A stretch of 41,146 nt of DNA, from the NCBI GenBank assembly GCA_022842465.1, contig JALHPN010000062.1:1-41146 (forward strand). The letters run 5' to 3'. The stretch is from Polyangiaceae bacterium (GTDB taxonomy: Bacteria > Myxococcota_A > Polyangia > Polyangiales > Polyangiaceae). A model generated the notes under the pieces. The model saw nothing but the letters and a program-made list of their open reading frames with translations, searched no databases and was not told where the DNA came from. Positions 16,251 to 25,740 of this stretch are shown here, in pieces (the first letter of the stretch is position 1; every line of letters begins with the position of its first letter). Both the position numbers and the translations under genes were made by a program.

Positions 16251-19200
16251 ATGATCCCTATCGTAGCTGCCATGGTGCCGTGGTCCCGGCCTGCTTCGCT
16301 TCTCCTCTCGTTCGTCGTGCTCGTCGCCCTCGTGCTCGGCGGATGCCGGGAGCGCGTCGACCCCGTCCCGCCCGTCGTCGCTCGCACGTCGCAGGCCCTC
16401 GCGTTCGGTCAGGACGCCGTCGCGTACTACCCGTTCGACGGAGCCGGCACCGACGTCGCCGGGGGCTACGATCTCGGCCTCCTCGGCGCGCCGGGCTTCG
16501 AGGCGGGTCTCTTCGGTCAGGCCCTCGCCCTCTCCGCCGACGCGACGAAGTACGCGCAGCGTCCCACGGACGACGCGGCCTTCGACTTCGCGGCCGACTT
16601 CACGCTGCAGGTCTGGGTCCGCTTCGCGTCGACGGCCGGCCAGCAGACGCTCGTCGAGAAGTTCCTCGGCCCTGCGGGCCCGGGGTGGACGCTCGAGAAG
16701 CTCGCCGACGACACGCTCCACTTCGACGCGCTGCCGACCGCGACGATGACGTCCCCGGCGATCGGCTTCCAGGCGAACGCGTGGAACCAGATCGTCCTCC
16801 GACGCACGGGAGACACGTTCGAGATCCTCCGCAACGGCGCCGTCGTCGTATCGACCCAGGGCGCGGGCGCGCTCCCCGATTCTGCGCAGCCTCTCCTCGT
16901 CGGCCGTCGTGACGGGCTCCAGCTGAACCCGGTGAACGGACGCCTCGACGAGATCGCCGTCTTCGCGCGCTCGCTCTCCGACGCGGAGATCGTGAGCCTC
17001 TGGAACGGCGGAGCAGGTCGACGCGTCGCGACGGACGTGACCGTCGCGCCCGCCGCGGCGAACGTCGCGCCGCGCGGCTCGCAGGCCTTCGTCGCGAGCG
17101 GCGGCATCGGCACCTCCACCTCGTTCACCTACGCGCTGACGACCAACGCCTCCGGGGGCTCGGTGGACGCCGCCACCGGCGCCTACACGGCCGGCGCGAC
17201 ACCGAACGTCGTCGACGTCATCACCGCGACCGATGGCGCCGGCAACACCGGCACCGCGAACGTGAACGTGGGCGCCGGCGTCTCGATCACTCCGTCCGCG
17301 CCCGCCGCCGTCTCCCCGCAGGGATCGATCACCTTCGTCGCGACCGGCGGGAGCGGCGCCGGTTACACGTGGTCTCTCCCGACGAACGCCTCGGGCGCGA
17401 CGGTCGGCCCTACTGGCGCGTACAAGGCCGGCCCGACGCCCAACGTGGTGGACGTGGTCCGCGCGACCGACTCGCTCGGCAACACGGCCGACGTCGCGGT
17501 CCCCGTCGGCGCCGGGATCGCGATCTCTCCGCCGTCCGCGACGGTCGCTCCGCGCGAGAGCCTCACCTTCCTCGCGAACGGCGGGAGCAACGCGGGCTAC
17601 ACGTGGTCCTTCGTCACGAACGCGTCGGGCGGCACGCTGCTCGGCAACGTCTACAAGGCAGGCGCCACGGGCAACGTCGTCGATCGCATCCGGGTCACCG
17701 ACTCCCTGAACAACACGGCGACGGCCGACATCACGGTCGGCCCCCAGCTCGCCGTCGGTCCCGCCTCCACGTCCGCGCCTCCGAACGGAAGCGTCGCCTT
17801 CGGCACGAGCGGCGGCAGCGGCATCGTCGCGAGCTGGGCGGTCGTCACCAACAACTCGGGCGCGTCGATCAACGCCGCCGGGGTCTACAAGGCCGGCGCG
17901 ACCGGCAACGTGACGGACACCGTGCGCGCGACGGACTCCTTCGGAAACACCGCCCAGGCGACCGTCACCGTCACGGGACCGGTCGCGATCACGCCGAACG
18001 GTGCGACGACGGCGCCGCGCGGCGTGGTCTCGTTCGCCGCCTCCGGCGGAAGCGGCGCGGGCTACACGTGGTCGGTCCATACGAACTCGTCCGGCGCGTC
18101 CATCACGGCGACCGGCGCGTACACCGCAGGCGCCACGGGCTCGAGGACCGACGTCGTGCGCGTCACCGACTCGCTCGGCAACGTTCGCGACGTGAACGTC
18201 ACGGTCACGGCCGGTATCACCATCACACCGGCGAACCCGAGCGCACCGCCGCTCGGCAGCGTGCAGCTCACGGCGACGGGCGGGAGCAACAGCGGCTTCA
18301 CGTGGTCGGTCACGTCGAACAACTCGGGGAGCTCCGTCTCCGCGGCGGGGCTCTTCCAGGCAGGCCCTACGGGCAGCGTCGCCGACACCGTCCAGGTGAC
18401 GGACGCGTTCGGGAACACGGCGAGCGTCAACGTCTCCGTCGGCGGCGGCCTCAGCATCAACCCCGCCGCGCCGAGCACGCCGCCCCGCGGGACCGTGGCG
18501 CTCACGGTCACGGGTGGCAGCGGCGTCGGCTTCGTCTGGTCGTTCTCGACGAACGCCTCGGGCGGCACCGTCGCCGCCAACACGGGGGCGTACAAGGCCG
18601 GCCCGACGGGGAACGTCTCCGACGTGGTGAGGGTGACCGACTCGCTCGGCAACACGAGGACCGTGAGCATCACGGTGACGGCCGGCGCGGCGATCACGCC
18701 CACGACGGCCACGGTCGCGCCGCTCGGCACCGCCTCCTTCGCCGCGTCGGGCGGAAGTGGTGCAGGATACACGTATTCGTTCGCGACCAACGGCTCGAGC
18801 GGGACGGTGTCGCCGAGCGGCGCGTACAGGGCAGGGACGACAGGGAGCGTCTCCGACGTCGTCGTCGTCACCGACTCGCTGGGCAACACCGCGAGCGCGA
18901 CGGTCACCGTCACCGGAGCGATCTCCGTCACGCCCGGGACGGCGAGCGTCGCTCCGCGGGGCGGGGCCTCCTTCGCCGCGAACGGAGGTGCGGGCGGCTA
19001 CACGTTCAGCCTCCAGACGAACGCGTCGGGCGGCAACGTCTCGGCGACCGGGGGCGCGTACACCGCCGGCGCGAAGGGCGGCGTCGTGGACGTCGTCCGC
19101 GTGACCGACGCGAACGGCGCGGTCGTCTCCGCGACGGTCAACGTGGGGGCGGAGATCACGATCGCTCCGTCGCCCGCGCACGCCCCGCCGCTCGGGACGA

Positions 19201-20036
19201 TCGCCTTCACCGCCGCCGGCGGGAGCGGCTTCGGCTACGTGTGGGAGCTCGCGACGACGGCCTCGGGTGGGACGATGGACAGCGCCACCGGCGAGTACAC
19301 GGCCGGCGAGACGGCGAACACGGTCGACACCGTGCGCGTGTCGGACTCGCTCGGCAACGTCGCCATCCTCGGCGTCTCGGTCGGCAACGGGATCGCGATC
19401 ACGCCTCTGGCCGGCGCGGCTCCCCCGCGAGGAGGGATCGCCTTCAGCGCTACCGGCGGCAGCGGCTCCGGCTACGCCTGGGCGCTCCAGACGAACGCCT
19501 CCGGCGGCAGCGTCGACGCGAAGACCGGCTTCTACACGGCCGGTGACAAGGGCGACGTCGTCGACATCGTCGAGGTGACGGACGCCGTCGGCGGAAAGCT
19601 CCGCGCGAACGTCGAGGTCGGACGCGGCGTCACGATCTCGCCCGACGTCGCCACCGTCGAGAGGGCGGGGACCCTCGCGTTCTCCGTCGCGGGCGGCAGC
19701 GGCACCGGCTACGTCTGGACGATCGAGCCGAACGTCTCCGGCAGCTCCATCGCCGCGGACGGGAGGTACGTCGCGGGGCTGAAGGGCGGCGTCGACGTCG
19801 TCGTCGCGAAGGACTCGCTCGGCAACACCGCCAAGGCGAACGTCACCGTCGTGGTCGAGAGCGCCCCGGGGGAGACGTCGACGAATCCGGGCGGGTTCGG
19901 AGCCGCCCCCGCCAAGACCCCCGACGACGCATGTGGATGCCGCGTCGTCGGCGACAGGAGCCTCGCTCGCGAGAGGCTCGCGACCTTCGCCGCGCTCGCC
20001 GCCCTCGTCCTCGCCGCGCGCCGTCGTCGACGCTGA
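16251..20036 (+). CDS. Giant Ig-like repeat surface protein with LamG-like domain and MYXO-CTERM-like tail
   Basis: A 1261-residue protein. MIPIVAAMVPWSRPASLLLS and a hydrophobic run end in lipobox LGGC (Cys 32); ATG 16272 is an alternative start. Residues about 50-255 form a LamG/concanavalin-like domain (AVAYYPFDGAGTD, FTLQVWVRFAS, WNQIVLRRTGDTFEILRNG, GRLDEIAVFARSLSDAEI). Twelve Ig-like repeats of about 78 residues follow. The end has CGCRV, a hydrophobic helix (LATFAALAALVLA) and five arginines, matching the Cys-helix-Arg plan of MYXO-CTERM sorting tails. Such tails are cut by a rhombosortase-like myxosortase for surface attachment. It is probably a long stalk-like adhesin or matrix protein. 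Confidence 0.88.
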   Translation: MIPIVAAMVPWSRPASLLLSFVVLVALVLGGCRERVDPVPPVVARTSQALAFGQDAVAYYPFDGAGTDVAGGYDLGLLGAPGFEAGLFGQALALSADATKYAQRPTDDAAFDFAADFTLQVWVRFASTAGQQTLVEKFLGPAGPGWTLEKLADDTLHFDALPTATMTSPAIGFQANAWNQIVLRRTGDTFEILRNGAVVVSTQGAGALPDSAQPLLVGRRDGLQLNPVNGRLDEIAVFARSLSDAEIVSLWNGGAGRRVATDVTVAPAAANVAPRGSQAFVASGGIGTSTSFTYALTTNASGGSVDAATGAYTAGATPNVVDVITATDGAGNTGTANVNVGAGVSITPSAPAAVSPQGSITFVATGGSGAGYTWSLPTNASGATVGPTGAYKAGPTPNVVDVVRATDSLGNTADVAVPVGAGIAISPPSATVAPRESLTFLANGGSNAGYTWSFVTNASGGTLLGNVYKAGATGNVVDRIRVTDSLNNTATADITVGPQLAVGPASTSAPPNGSVAFGTSGGSGIVASWAVVTNNSGASINAAGVYKAGATGNVTDTVRATDSFGNTAQATVTVTGPVAITPNGATTAPRGVVSFAASGGSGAGYTWSVHTNSSGASITATGAYTAGATGSRTDVVRVTDSLGNVRDVNVTVTAGITITPANPSAPPLGSVQLTATGGSNSGFTWSVTSNNSGSSVSAAGLFQAGPTGSVADTVQVTDAFGNTASVNVSVGGGLSINPAAPSTPPRGTVALTVTGGSGVGFVWSFSTNASGGTVAANTGAYKAGPTGNVSDVVRVTDSLGNTRTVSITVTAGAAITPTTATVAPLGTASFAASGGSGAGYTYSFATNGSSGTVSPSGAYRAGTTGSVSDVVVVTDSLGNTASATVTVTGAISVTPGTASVAPRGGASFAANGGAGGYTFSLQTNASGGNVSATGGAYTAGAKGGVVDVVRVTDANGAVVSATVNVGAEITIAPSPAHAPPLGTIAFTAAGGSGFGYVWELATTASGGTMDSATGEYTAGETANTVDTVRVSDSLGNVAILGVSVGNGIAITPLAGAAPPRGGIAFSATGGSGSGYAWALQTNASGGSVDAKTGFYTAGDKGDVVDIVEVTDAVGGKLRANVEVGRGVTISPDVATVERAGTLAFSVAGGSGTGYVWTIEPNVSGSSIAADGRYVAGLKGGVDVVVAKDSLGNTAKANVTVVVESAPGETSTNPGGFGAAPAKTPDDACGCRVVGDRSLARERLATFAALAALVLAARRRRR
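17037..19862 (+). repeat. Twelve tandem Ig-like coding repeats, about 235 bp each
   Basis: Each unit encodes roughly I-T-P-x-x-A-x-x-P-P-x-G, then FxAxGGSGxGYTWSxxTNASG, then GxYxAGxxGxVxDVVRVTDSLGNTAxxxVxV. The fourth unit has SWAVVTN in place of GYTWS. The ninth is one residue shorter at GGAGGY, and the twelfth lacks the usual two residues before VDVVV. Divergence at the DNA level is high enough that the copies are old rather than freshly amplified. Confidence 0.9.
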
Positions 20037-20037
20037 A

Positions 20038-20595
20038 TCAGAAGCCCCACATGTACTCGAGGCGGAACGTCACCGTCGTGTAGGAGGGGTAGTCGGACAG
20101 CTTCGTGAGGAGGAAGTGCTGCCGGCCTGCGAGCCCGAGCGCGAAGCTGCGCGAGAGCTGGTAGTCGATGCCGAGGCCGAGCTGCGCGCTCGGGACGACG
20201 AGCGAGCTCGGGAGCGTGCCGCCCGAGAGGTGGTGCGCGCCGACCTGGGCGGTGAGGTAGGGGACCCACGTGAGGATGTCGATCACGTAGCCGATGCCGA
20301 CCGACGCCTGATCGAGCCGCGACGGTCGGTTCCGGGGCGCCTCGGGGTAGTCCTGCTCCTGGTTCAAGGCAACGACCGCCGAGCCGAGCTCGCCCATCAG
20401 GTTCCACTGATCGTTCAGGCCGTAGGCGTAGTGCGCCGTCGCGCCGGCCCCGACGCTCAGGGTCGACTTGTCGGCGACCGAGAGCATGCCGAGCGTCGGC
20501 CCGACGCCGAGGTGGTGCTGGCGCTCGACGGCGCGGGCGTCAGGCGCCAGCGCGACGAGGACGCCGGAGACGACGAGCATTGCACGACGCCTCAC
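20038..20595 (-). CDS. Outer-membrane beta-barrel-like protein
   Basis: A 185-residue protein. The GTG start at 20595 overlaps the stop of the upstream triple-DsbA gene (GTGA) and gives a charged signal peptide, VRRRAMLVVSGVLVALAPDARA; ATG 20580 is the alternative. The mature part alternates polar and hydrophobic residues in strand-like runs (HHLGVGPTLGML, LSVGAGATAHYAYGL, PYLTAQVGAHHLSGG, AQLGLGIDYQLSRSFALGLA) and ends TVTFRLEYMWGF with a terminal Phe. These features fit a small, about eight-stranded, outer-membrane barrel of the OmpW/OmpA-like type. It is translationally coupled to the DsbA-like lipoprotein and may be its envelope partner. Confidence 0.75.
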   Translation of the reverse strand: MRRRAMLVVSGVLVALAPDARAVERQHHLGVGPTLGMLSVADKSTLSVGAGATAHYAYGLNDQWNLMGELGSAVVALNQEQDYPEAPRNRPSRLDQASVGIGYVIDILTWVPYLTAQVGAHHLSGGTLPSSLVVPSAQLGLGIDYQLSRSFALGLAGRQHFLLTKLSDYPSYTTVTFRLEYMWGF

Positions 20596-22577
20596 TTGCC
20601 CGCCTCGACGAGCGAGCGCTCGATCCACCGGCGGAAGGTGCGCATCGGCTTCGCCCCGCTGACGAGGTAGCCGCCGACCACGAAGGCCGGCGTTCCCTCG
20701 ATCCCCGCCGCGGCTGCCGCGCTCTTGTCGGCCTCGATCGCCGCCTTGTGCACGTGCTCGTCGAGGGCCTTCGCGAAGCGCTTGCCGTCGAGGCCGAGCT
20801 CCTTCGCATACTGCTCGAGCGCGGGCCGTGCGAGGCCGCCGTTGACAGCCTGGTTCTCGAAGAGCTTCACGCGCATCTTCTGGAAGCCGTCGTTGCCCTT
20901 CTGGGCGAAGGCCTCCCGAGCGGCCTCCGCCGCGGGCTCCGCGTCGAGATGCCCCCCGAGCGGCATGTCGCGCCAGACGACCTTCACCTTGCCGGGGTAC
21001 GCCGCGAGCACGGCGTCGATCGTCGGCTCCGCGCGCTTGCAGAACGGGCACTGGAAGTCGGAGAACTCCTGGATGACGATCTTCGCGCTCGCCGCGCCGC
21101 GAAAGGGCGCCTTCTCCGGGAGCGGGACCGACACCTTCTTCGGCTCGGGCGCGATCGATCCGCTCTTGATCGTCGCCTCGTAGACGGCCGCCGGCGCCGT
21201 GCCGGACGCCACGAGGGCCTCGGCCTTCGCGAGCTCCTCGTCGGCGAGGTTCTTGAACGCCTCGTACGTCTGGTTGCCCACGATGCGCCGGCCGTTGAAG
21301 AACATGTGCGGCGTGCCCGAGGCAGCGACCTCCTCGATGAGGTCGTCGTCGCGATCGATGTCCTTGTTCGGCGCGTTCGCCTTCACGAACGCCATCGCCT
21401 TCGTCACGTCGAGGCCTGCATCCTTCGCGATCGCCTCGAGGTCGGAGTCGGCGAGGGCGGGCGAGGACGCGAAGAGGCGATCGTGGACGTCCCAGTACGC
21501 GGCGTCGCCCTTCTGGGCCCGCGCGGCGCGCGCGAGGAGCGCCGCAGGCCGGGCGCGCTCGTGGCTCGGCAGCGGAGAGTCCTTCCAGACGATGCGGATC
21601 TTGTCGCCGAGCTCCTTCCGCAGGCGATCGAGCTTCGCCTCGACGCCCTTGCAGAACGGGCACGCGTAGTCCGAGAAGACGACGACGGTGACGGGCGCGG
21701 TGGGGCTTCCGCGGACGGGTGACGTCCCGGCCTCTACCCTCCACACCGTGGGGTCGACCTTCGGCGGCGCGTCGTCGTCGCGCCGCTCCTTCGGCGCCTT
21801 TTTGTAGTTCTCGTTCGTGAGCTGCGTGTAGATGCGCTCGCGAGGGATGCCCTTCGTGGCGAGGGCCTTGCCCTTCGCGATCTCGTCGTCGAGCGCGCGC
21901 ACGAGCTCGTTCTCGTCCTCGATGTCGATCCCGTTCACGTAGATGGTGGGCGTCCCCGCGATGTCGAGCTGGCGGCCGAGCGCGAGGTCGCGATCGATCT
22001 TCATGCTCCACGTGCGCTCGTCGAGGCCACGCTCGATCTGCTTCGGATCCGCCCCCGCCTCCTTCGCCCATGCGAGGAGCGTGTCGCGATCGATCTCCGT
22101 CAGCTGCGGCCGACCGAAGACGAGGTCGTGGTAGCGGAAGAACGCGGCCGACCCCTTCGTCGCGACGATGCCCTGCCCCACCTCGGCCGCCATGCGCGCG
22201 TGTCGATGCTGGCGGAGCGGGAAGTTCTTGAAGACGAACCGCACCTCGTCCGTGCGGTACTGGCCGAGGATCTTGTCCATGCCACGGCTCAACGCGCGAC
22301 AGCCCGGACACTCGAAGTCGCTGAACACGACCACGGTGGCGAAGGCGTTCGCCGCGCCGCGAGCGGCGTCCTCGGCGGAGACGGGGACGATCGCCGCCGT
22401 GCCGCTCTCGGACGTGACGGCCTCCTCGATCGCGGCCGCGAGCTCCGGGGACACGTTCCCCGTCGAGGCGCCGTGGGAGGGAGAGGCCGCCGAGCCGGTG
22501 CTCCCGCCACAGGCGGAGACGCCGGCGAGGATCGACGCGACGAGGACCACGAACGCGAGAGCACGGGGCGAGGACAT
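20592..22577 (-). CDS. Lipoprotein with three tandem DsbA-like thioredoxin domains
   Basis: A 661-residue protein from MSSPRALAFVVLVASILAGV with lipobox SAC (Cys 23). Three DsbA-type domains follow, each with a redox CxxC and later a cis-Pro: CPGC at 90-93 with GTP 208-210, CPFC at 306-309 with GTP 421-423, and CPFC at 510-513 with GTP 628-630. Between domains 1 and 2 is a linker (IYTQLTNENYKKAP, then an acidic stretch) that is also found in the neighbouring paralogue. The unusual CPGC in domain 1 should change its redox potential. It probably forms or isomerises disulfides in exported proteins. Its stop overlaps the beta-barrel gene. Confidence 0.93.
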   Translation of the reverse strand: MSSPRALAFVVLVASILAGVSACGGSTGSAASPSHGASTGNVSPELAAAIEEAVTSESGTAAIVPVSAEDAARGAANAFATVVVFSDFECPGCRALSRGMDKILGQYRTDEVRFVFKNFPLRQHRHARMAAEVGQGIVATKGSAAFFRYHDLVFGRPQLTEIDRDTLLAWAKEAGADPKQIERGLDERTWSMKIDRDLALGRQLDIAGTPTIYVNGIDIEDENELVRALDDEIAKGKALATKGIPRERIYTQLTNENYKKAPKERRDDDAPPKVDPTVWRVEAGTSPVRGSPTAPVTVVVFSDYACPFCKGVEAKLDRLRKELGDKIRIVWKDSPLPSHERARPAALLARAARAQKGDAAYWDVHDRLFASSPALADSDLEAIAKDAGLDVTKAMAFVKANAPNKDIDRDDDLIEEVAASGTPHMFFNGRRIVGNQTYEAFKNLADEELAKAEALVASGTAPAAVYEATIKSGSIAPEPKKVSVPLPEKAPFRGAASAKIVIQEFSDFQCPFCKRAEPTIDAVLAAYPGKVKVVWRDMPLGGHLDAEPAAEAAREAFAQKGNDGFQKMRVKLFENQAVNGGLARPALEQYAKELGLDGKRFAKALDEHVHKAAIEADKSAAAAAGIEGTPAFVVGGYLVSGAKPMRTFRRWIERSLVEAGK

Positions 22578-22885
22578 CCGAAGGCCCGAGAGCCTAGCAA
22601 AAAACCGCAGATGCGGTTCCCCGCCCACCTCCACGTGCCGTCCAGCGGCATCTGCCGGCCCCCGGCTCCCTCTTCCGCGACGCGGACGCGGACGACGTGA
22701 GCGCGCTCAAAAAACGAAAAGGGACCCCCCACCCCCGTGGAAGGCCCCTTCCCCTCGCCGTCGATGGGGTCAGCCGCGTTCGAGACCGAGCGCTGCCAAG
22801 GAGCCGAGCGAGACGTACTCCTGTACGTCGCAACGAGGCGACGCCGGCAGCGCGAAGGTATCGGACGCGGATGCCCCCATCGACC
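22578..22885. other. Gap between the two triple-DsbA genes
   Basis: This 308-base gap holds the terminator of the upstream gene (22708-22752). The promoter for the lipoprotein gene should lie within 22578-22707 but no clear consensus is seen. No coding frame is convincing. Confidence 0.5.
22708..22752 (-). terminator. Rho-independent terminator after the membrane-anchored triple-DsbA gene
   Basis: On the minus strand, AAGGGGCC and GGTCCCTT can pair (one mismatch) around a G-rich loop, followed by TTCGTTTTTTG. It lies about 135 bases after the stop of the gene ending at 22886 and separates it from the lipoprotein paralogue. Confidence 0.65.
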
Positions 22886-24889
22886 CTACTTGGCTTCGGC
22901 GAGGGCGCGATCGATCAGCTTCTTGAACTTCTGATACGGCTGCGCGCCGCTGACGTAGTAGCCGTTGATGACGAAGGCGGGCGTGCCGCTGATGCCGATG
23001 TCGGTGCCAGCCTTGTCGTCGGCGTCGACGGCAGCCTTGTGGACGCGGCCGTCGAGCGCCGCCTTGAACTTGTCCATGTCGAGGCCGATGTCCTTGGCGT
23101 AGCCCTCGAGATCCTCGCGCTTCAGCTTCTGCTGATTCGCGAACATCTTCTCGTGCATCTTCCAGTAGGCCTCGCGGCCCTTCTGCTTCATGGCCTCACG
23201 CCCCGCCTCGGCGGCGAGCGGCGCGTCGGCGTGCATCGGGAGGGGCTTGTCGCGCCACACGATCTTCACCTTGTCGCCGTAGTTCTTCTCGACCTCCTTC
23301 ACCGTGCCCTCGACGCGCGAGCAGAAGGGGCACTGGAAGTCGGACCACTGCTGGATGACGACCTTCGCCTTCTCGGCCCCCTTCCACGGGTTACCGGCGG
23401 GCGCGGGAGGCGCGTTCTTCTTCTCGGGCTCGGGCGCGCCCTTGCCGTCCTTGATGATGTGCTCGTACCAGTCCTTGGCCGCGACCTTGCCCTTCTGGTC
23501 TTCGAACTTCTTGATCTCTTCGTCGATGATCTTCTGGAACTTGTCGAAGGGCTGGGCGCCGACGAGGCGACGACCGTTGACGAAGAAGTGCGGCGTGCCG
23601 CTCGCCTGGACGTCGTCCGCGAGCTCCATGTCCGCGTCGATCTCCTTCTTGTACTTCTGGTTCTTCATCGCGTCCTGGGCCTTCTTCAGGTCCAGCTTGA
23701 GGTCCTGCGCGACCTTCTCCAGGTCCGCGTCCTCGAGCTTCGGCTGCGACTCGAACAGCTTGTCGTGGGCCTCCCAGAAGCCCTTGTCGCCCTTCTGGGC
23801 GCGCGCCTCGAGGGCGAGGTGCGCCGCGGGGATCGCGCGGGGGTGGAACGGCAGCGGCTCGTTCTTCCAGACCATGCGGACCTTGTCGCCGTAGGTCTCC
23901 TTGATCTTCGTCATCGTCGGCTCGACCCGCTTGCAGTACGGGCACTGGAAGTCCGAGAAGACGAGGACGGTGACGGGCGCGTCGACCTTGCCCTGGATGG
24001 GCGAGGTCCCGACCGGGACCTTGAAGACGGTCTTCGTGTCTTCCTTCTCGCCCTCTTCGTCGTCGTCCTTCTTCGGAGGAGCGCTCTTGTAGTTCTCCTT
24101 CGACATCTCGACGTAGATCTTGTCCTTCGGCGTCCCCGCCGCGATCTTCGCCTGAGCCTTGCCGAGCTCCTTGTCGATGATCTCCTTGAACTTCTCGAAC
24201 GGCTGCGCGCCCGAGATCTCGACGCCGTTCACGCGGAACGCGGGCGTGCCGTTGGCGCCGACCTTGTTCGCGATCGCCGCGTCCTCTTCGACCTTCTTCG
24301 CGGCCTTCTTCGACGCGAGCGTCGTCTTGAACGCGTTCGCATCGACGCCGGCAGCGACGGCCCACTTCTCGTAGGCCTCCGGACCGAGCTCCTTCTGGTT
24401 CTTGAACGCGGTGTCGTGGAACTTCCAGAACGCCTCGGAGCCCTTCAGCATGAAGACGACCTGCGCCGCCTCGGCCGCCGGCTTCGCCTTGTCGTGGAAC
24501 GAGAGCGGCTGGTTCTTCCACACCATGCGGACCTTCTCGGGACCGTAGGTGCTCTTCACCTGATCGAGCGTCGGCTCGACGCGCGAGCAGAACGGGCACT
24601 GGAAGTCGGAGAAGGTGACGATGGTGACCGGCGCGTCGCGCTTGCCCCAGACGGGGTCCTGGCTCGACACCGGGATCGGCGAGTCGTTGTCGTTCCAGCC
24701 GCCCGACGAGTCGGCGGTGATGCCGCCCGCCGTGCGCATGCGGTGGCTGTCGTAGCCCCACATCACCGCTCCGCCCGCGAGAAAGCAGAGGATGAAGCCG
24801 ATGACGGCCACGCCGATGCTCATGCCACCGCCCTCGGGCGGTGGCCGCAGGTCGGCTGCGTGGCTCTTGTTGTCCTTGTCCTTGGCCAT
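22886..24889 (-). CDS. Membrane-anchored protein with three tandem DsbA-like thioredoxin domains
   Basis: A 667-residue protein. A charged N-terminus (MAKDKDNKSHAADLRPPPEG) precedes one membrane segment (about 24-45), placing the rest outside the inner membrane. The three domains have CPFC (98-101), CPYC (316-319) and CPFC (520-523), each with a GTP cis-Pro motif later in the domain. The chain is Lys/Asp-rich compared with its lipoprotein neighbour, which shares the IYxxxxxENYKxAP linker after domain 1. The start has an AGGA ribosome site. Role by family: oxidation or isomerisation of disulfides. No DsbB- or DsbD-like partner is in the window. Confidence 0.93.
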   Translation of the reverse strand: MAKDKDNKSHAADLRPPPEGGGMSIGVAVIGFILCFLAGGAVMWGYDSHRMRTAGGITADSSGGWNDNDSPIPVSSQDPVWGKRDAPVTIVTFSDFQCPFCSRVEPTLDQVKSTYGPEKVRMVWKNQPLSFHDKAKPAAEAAQVVFMLKGSEAFWKFHDTAFKNQKELGPEAYEKWAVAAGVDANAFKTTLASKKAAKKVEEDAAIANKVGANGTPAFRVNGVEISGAQPFEKFKEIIDKELGKAQAKIAAGTPKDKIYVEMSKENYKSAPPKKDDDEEGEKEDTKTVFKVPVGTSPIQGKVDAPVTVLVFSDFQCPYCKRVEPTMTKIKETYGDKVRMVWKNEPLPFHPRAIPAAHLALEARAQKGDKGFWEAHDKLFESQPKLEDADLEKVAQDLKLDLKKAQDAMKNQKYKKEIDADMELADDVQASGTPHFFVNGRRLVGAQPFDKFQKIIDEEIKKFEDQKGKVAAKDWYEHIIKDGKGAPEPEKKNAPPAPAGNPWKGAEKAKVVIQQWSDFQCPFCSRVEGTVKEVEKNYGDKVKIVWRDKPLPMHADAPLAAEAGREAMKQKGREAYWKMHEKMFANQQKLKREDLEGYAKDIGLDMDKFKAALDGRVHKAAVDADDKAGTDIGISGTPAFVINGYYVSGAQPYQKFKKLIDRALAEAK

Positions 24890-24992
24890 GATGGTTCCTG
24901 TCTTCGAGATGAGAAATGAATGCTCGGCCGCCTCGGCGTCCTCGTCTCGGAGACGACGACGGCGAGCAGCGCCTATCGCGACGAAGCCACGA

Positions 24993-25538
24993 TCAGGCGC
25001 GCGGCGGGCGTTCCGGCAGCGTGCGATGACCCGGGCGCGACCGATCGCGGTCGGCGTCCGGCGCGGGGACGCGAACGCCCTCCCCGCATCCGATCGGCAG
25101 CACGCAGCCGCCGATCGTCGGCTCTTGCGAGGTCATCTCCCCGGGCCCGGGCGAGGGGGCGCGATGACGCTCGACCTGGTGTCCGTCGCGGAGCCGGAGG
25201 GGCCCCCCTTCGCGGGCGCAGTCGCGGGAGACCTCGAGGCTCTGTTCGACGTCCTGGAGCTGCGGCGGCGGCGCGAACATCGTCGCGCCGCGCGGGTCGC
25301 AGAGCGGCGCCGCGTTCCGCGGGGCCGGCAGCGCAGGGGGAGGCGGCTCCTCCGACACGAGCGGCTCGACCGCCTCGACCTCGACCTTCGACACGGGCGC
25401 CGCCGCCTCGTCCGAGAAGCCGAGCGACATCGACATGACCGACGAGACCGCACTCTTCGCCAGCGCCGAGGGCGCGACGAGCCACAGCGCGACGAAGGTC
25501 GCGAGGGTCACGAGCGGTCGCGCGAGCTTTCGGCCCAT
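24993..25538 (-). CDS. Exported hypothetical protein
   Basis: A 181-residue protein. MGRKLARPLVTLATFVALWL ends in a clear signal-peptidase site (APSALA). The mature part has an acidic/Pro-rich linker (VEAVEPLVSEEPPPPALPAP) and then four cysteines (LCDPRG, RDCARE, GGCVLPIGCGEG). The frame is open a further 80 codons upstream, but that part has no protein-like pattern. No family is recognised. It lies on the same strand, about 100 bases upstream of the membrane-anchored triple-DsbA gene, so it could be a substrate or a cotranscribed partner. Confidence 0.5.
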   Translation of the reverse strand: MGRKLARPLVTLATFVALWLVAPSALAKSAVSSVMSMSLGFSDEAAAPVSKVEVEAVEPLVSEEPPPPALPAPRNAAPLCDPRGATMFAPPPQLQDVEQSLEVSRDCAREGGPLRLRDGHQVERHRAPSPGPGEMTSQEPTIGGCVLPIGCGEGVRVPAPDADRDRSRPGHRTLPERPPRA

Positions 25539-25740
25539 CGGCGAGCGCAGTGTGGCGCGACCGGCAGGCTCGTTGCAAGCACAGCCGTGAATGGCCCCGG
25601 TTTCCCGTCCCGCGGGAACGCCGCGGCGCGGATGGATCGGCCGCCGTCCATGCGAGGCCCGCCCGTCCCGTGTGCGAGAGCGTGGGCAGCGCCTCGTCGG
25701 TCCGGAGATCTCGACGCGGGGTGGCTCCCCGCCGAAGGGC

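Noticed and set aside
13778..16912. 1044-codon plus-strand frame
   Set aside because: Antisense shadow of the RCC1-like gene extended into the Ig-repeat gene.
16191..19181. 996-codon minus-strand frame
   Set aside because: Antisense shadow of the Ig-repeat gene; its repetitive look comes from the real repeats.
22697..24919. 740-codon plus-strand frame
   Set aside because: Antisense of the triple-DsbA gene; Leu/Arg/Val-rich with no family motif.
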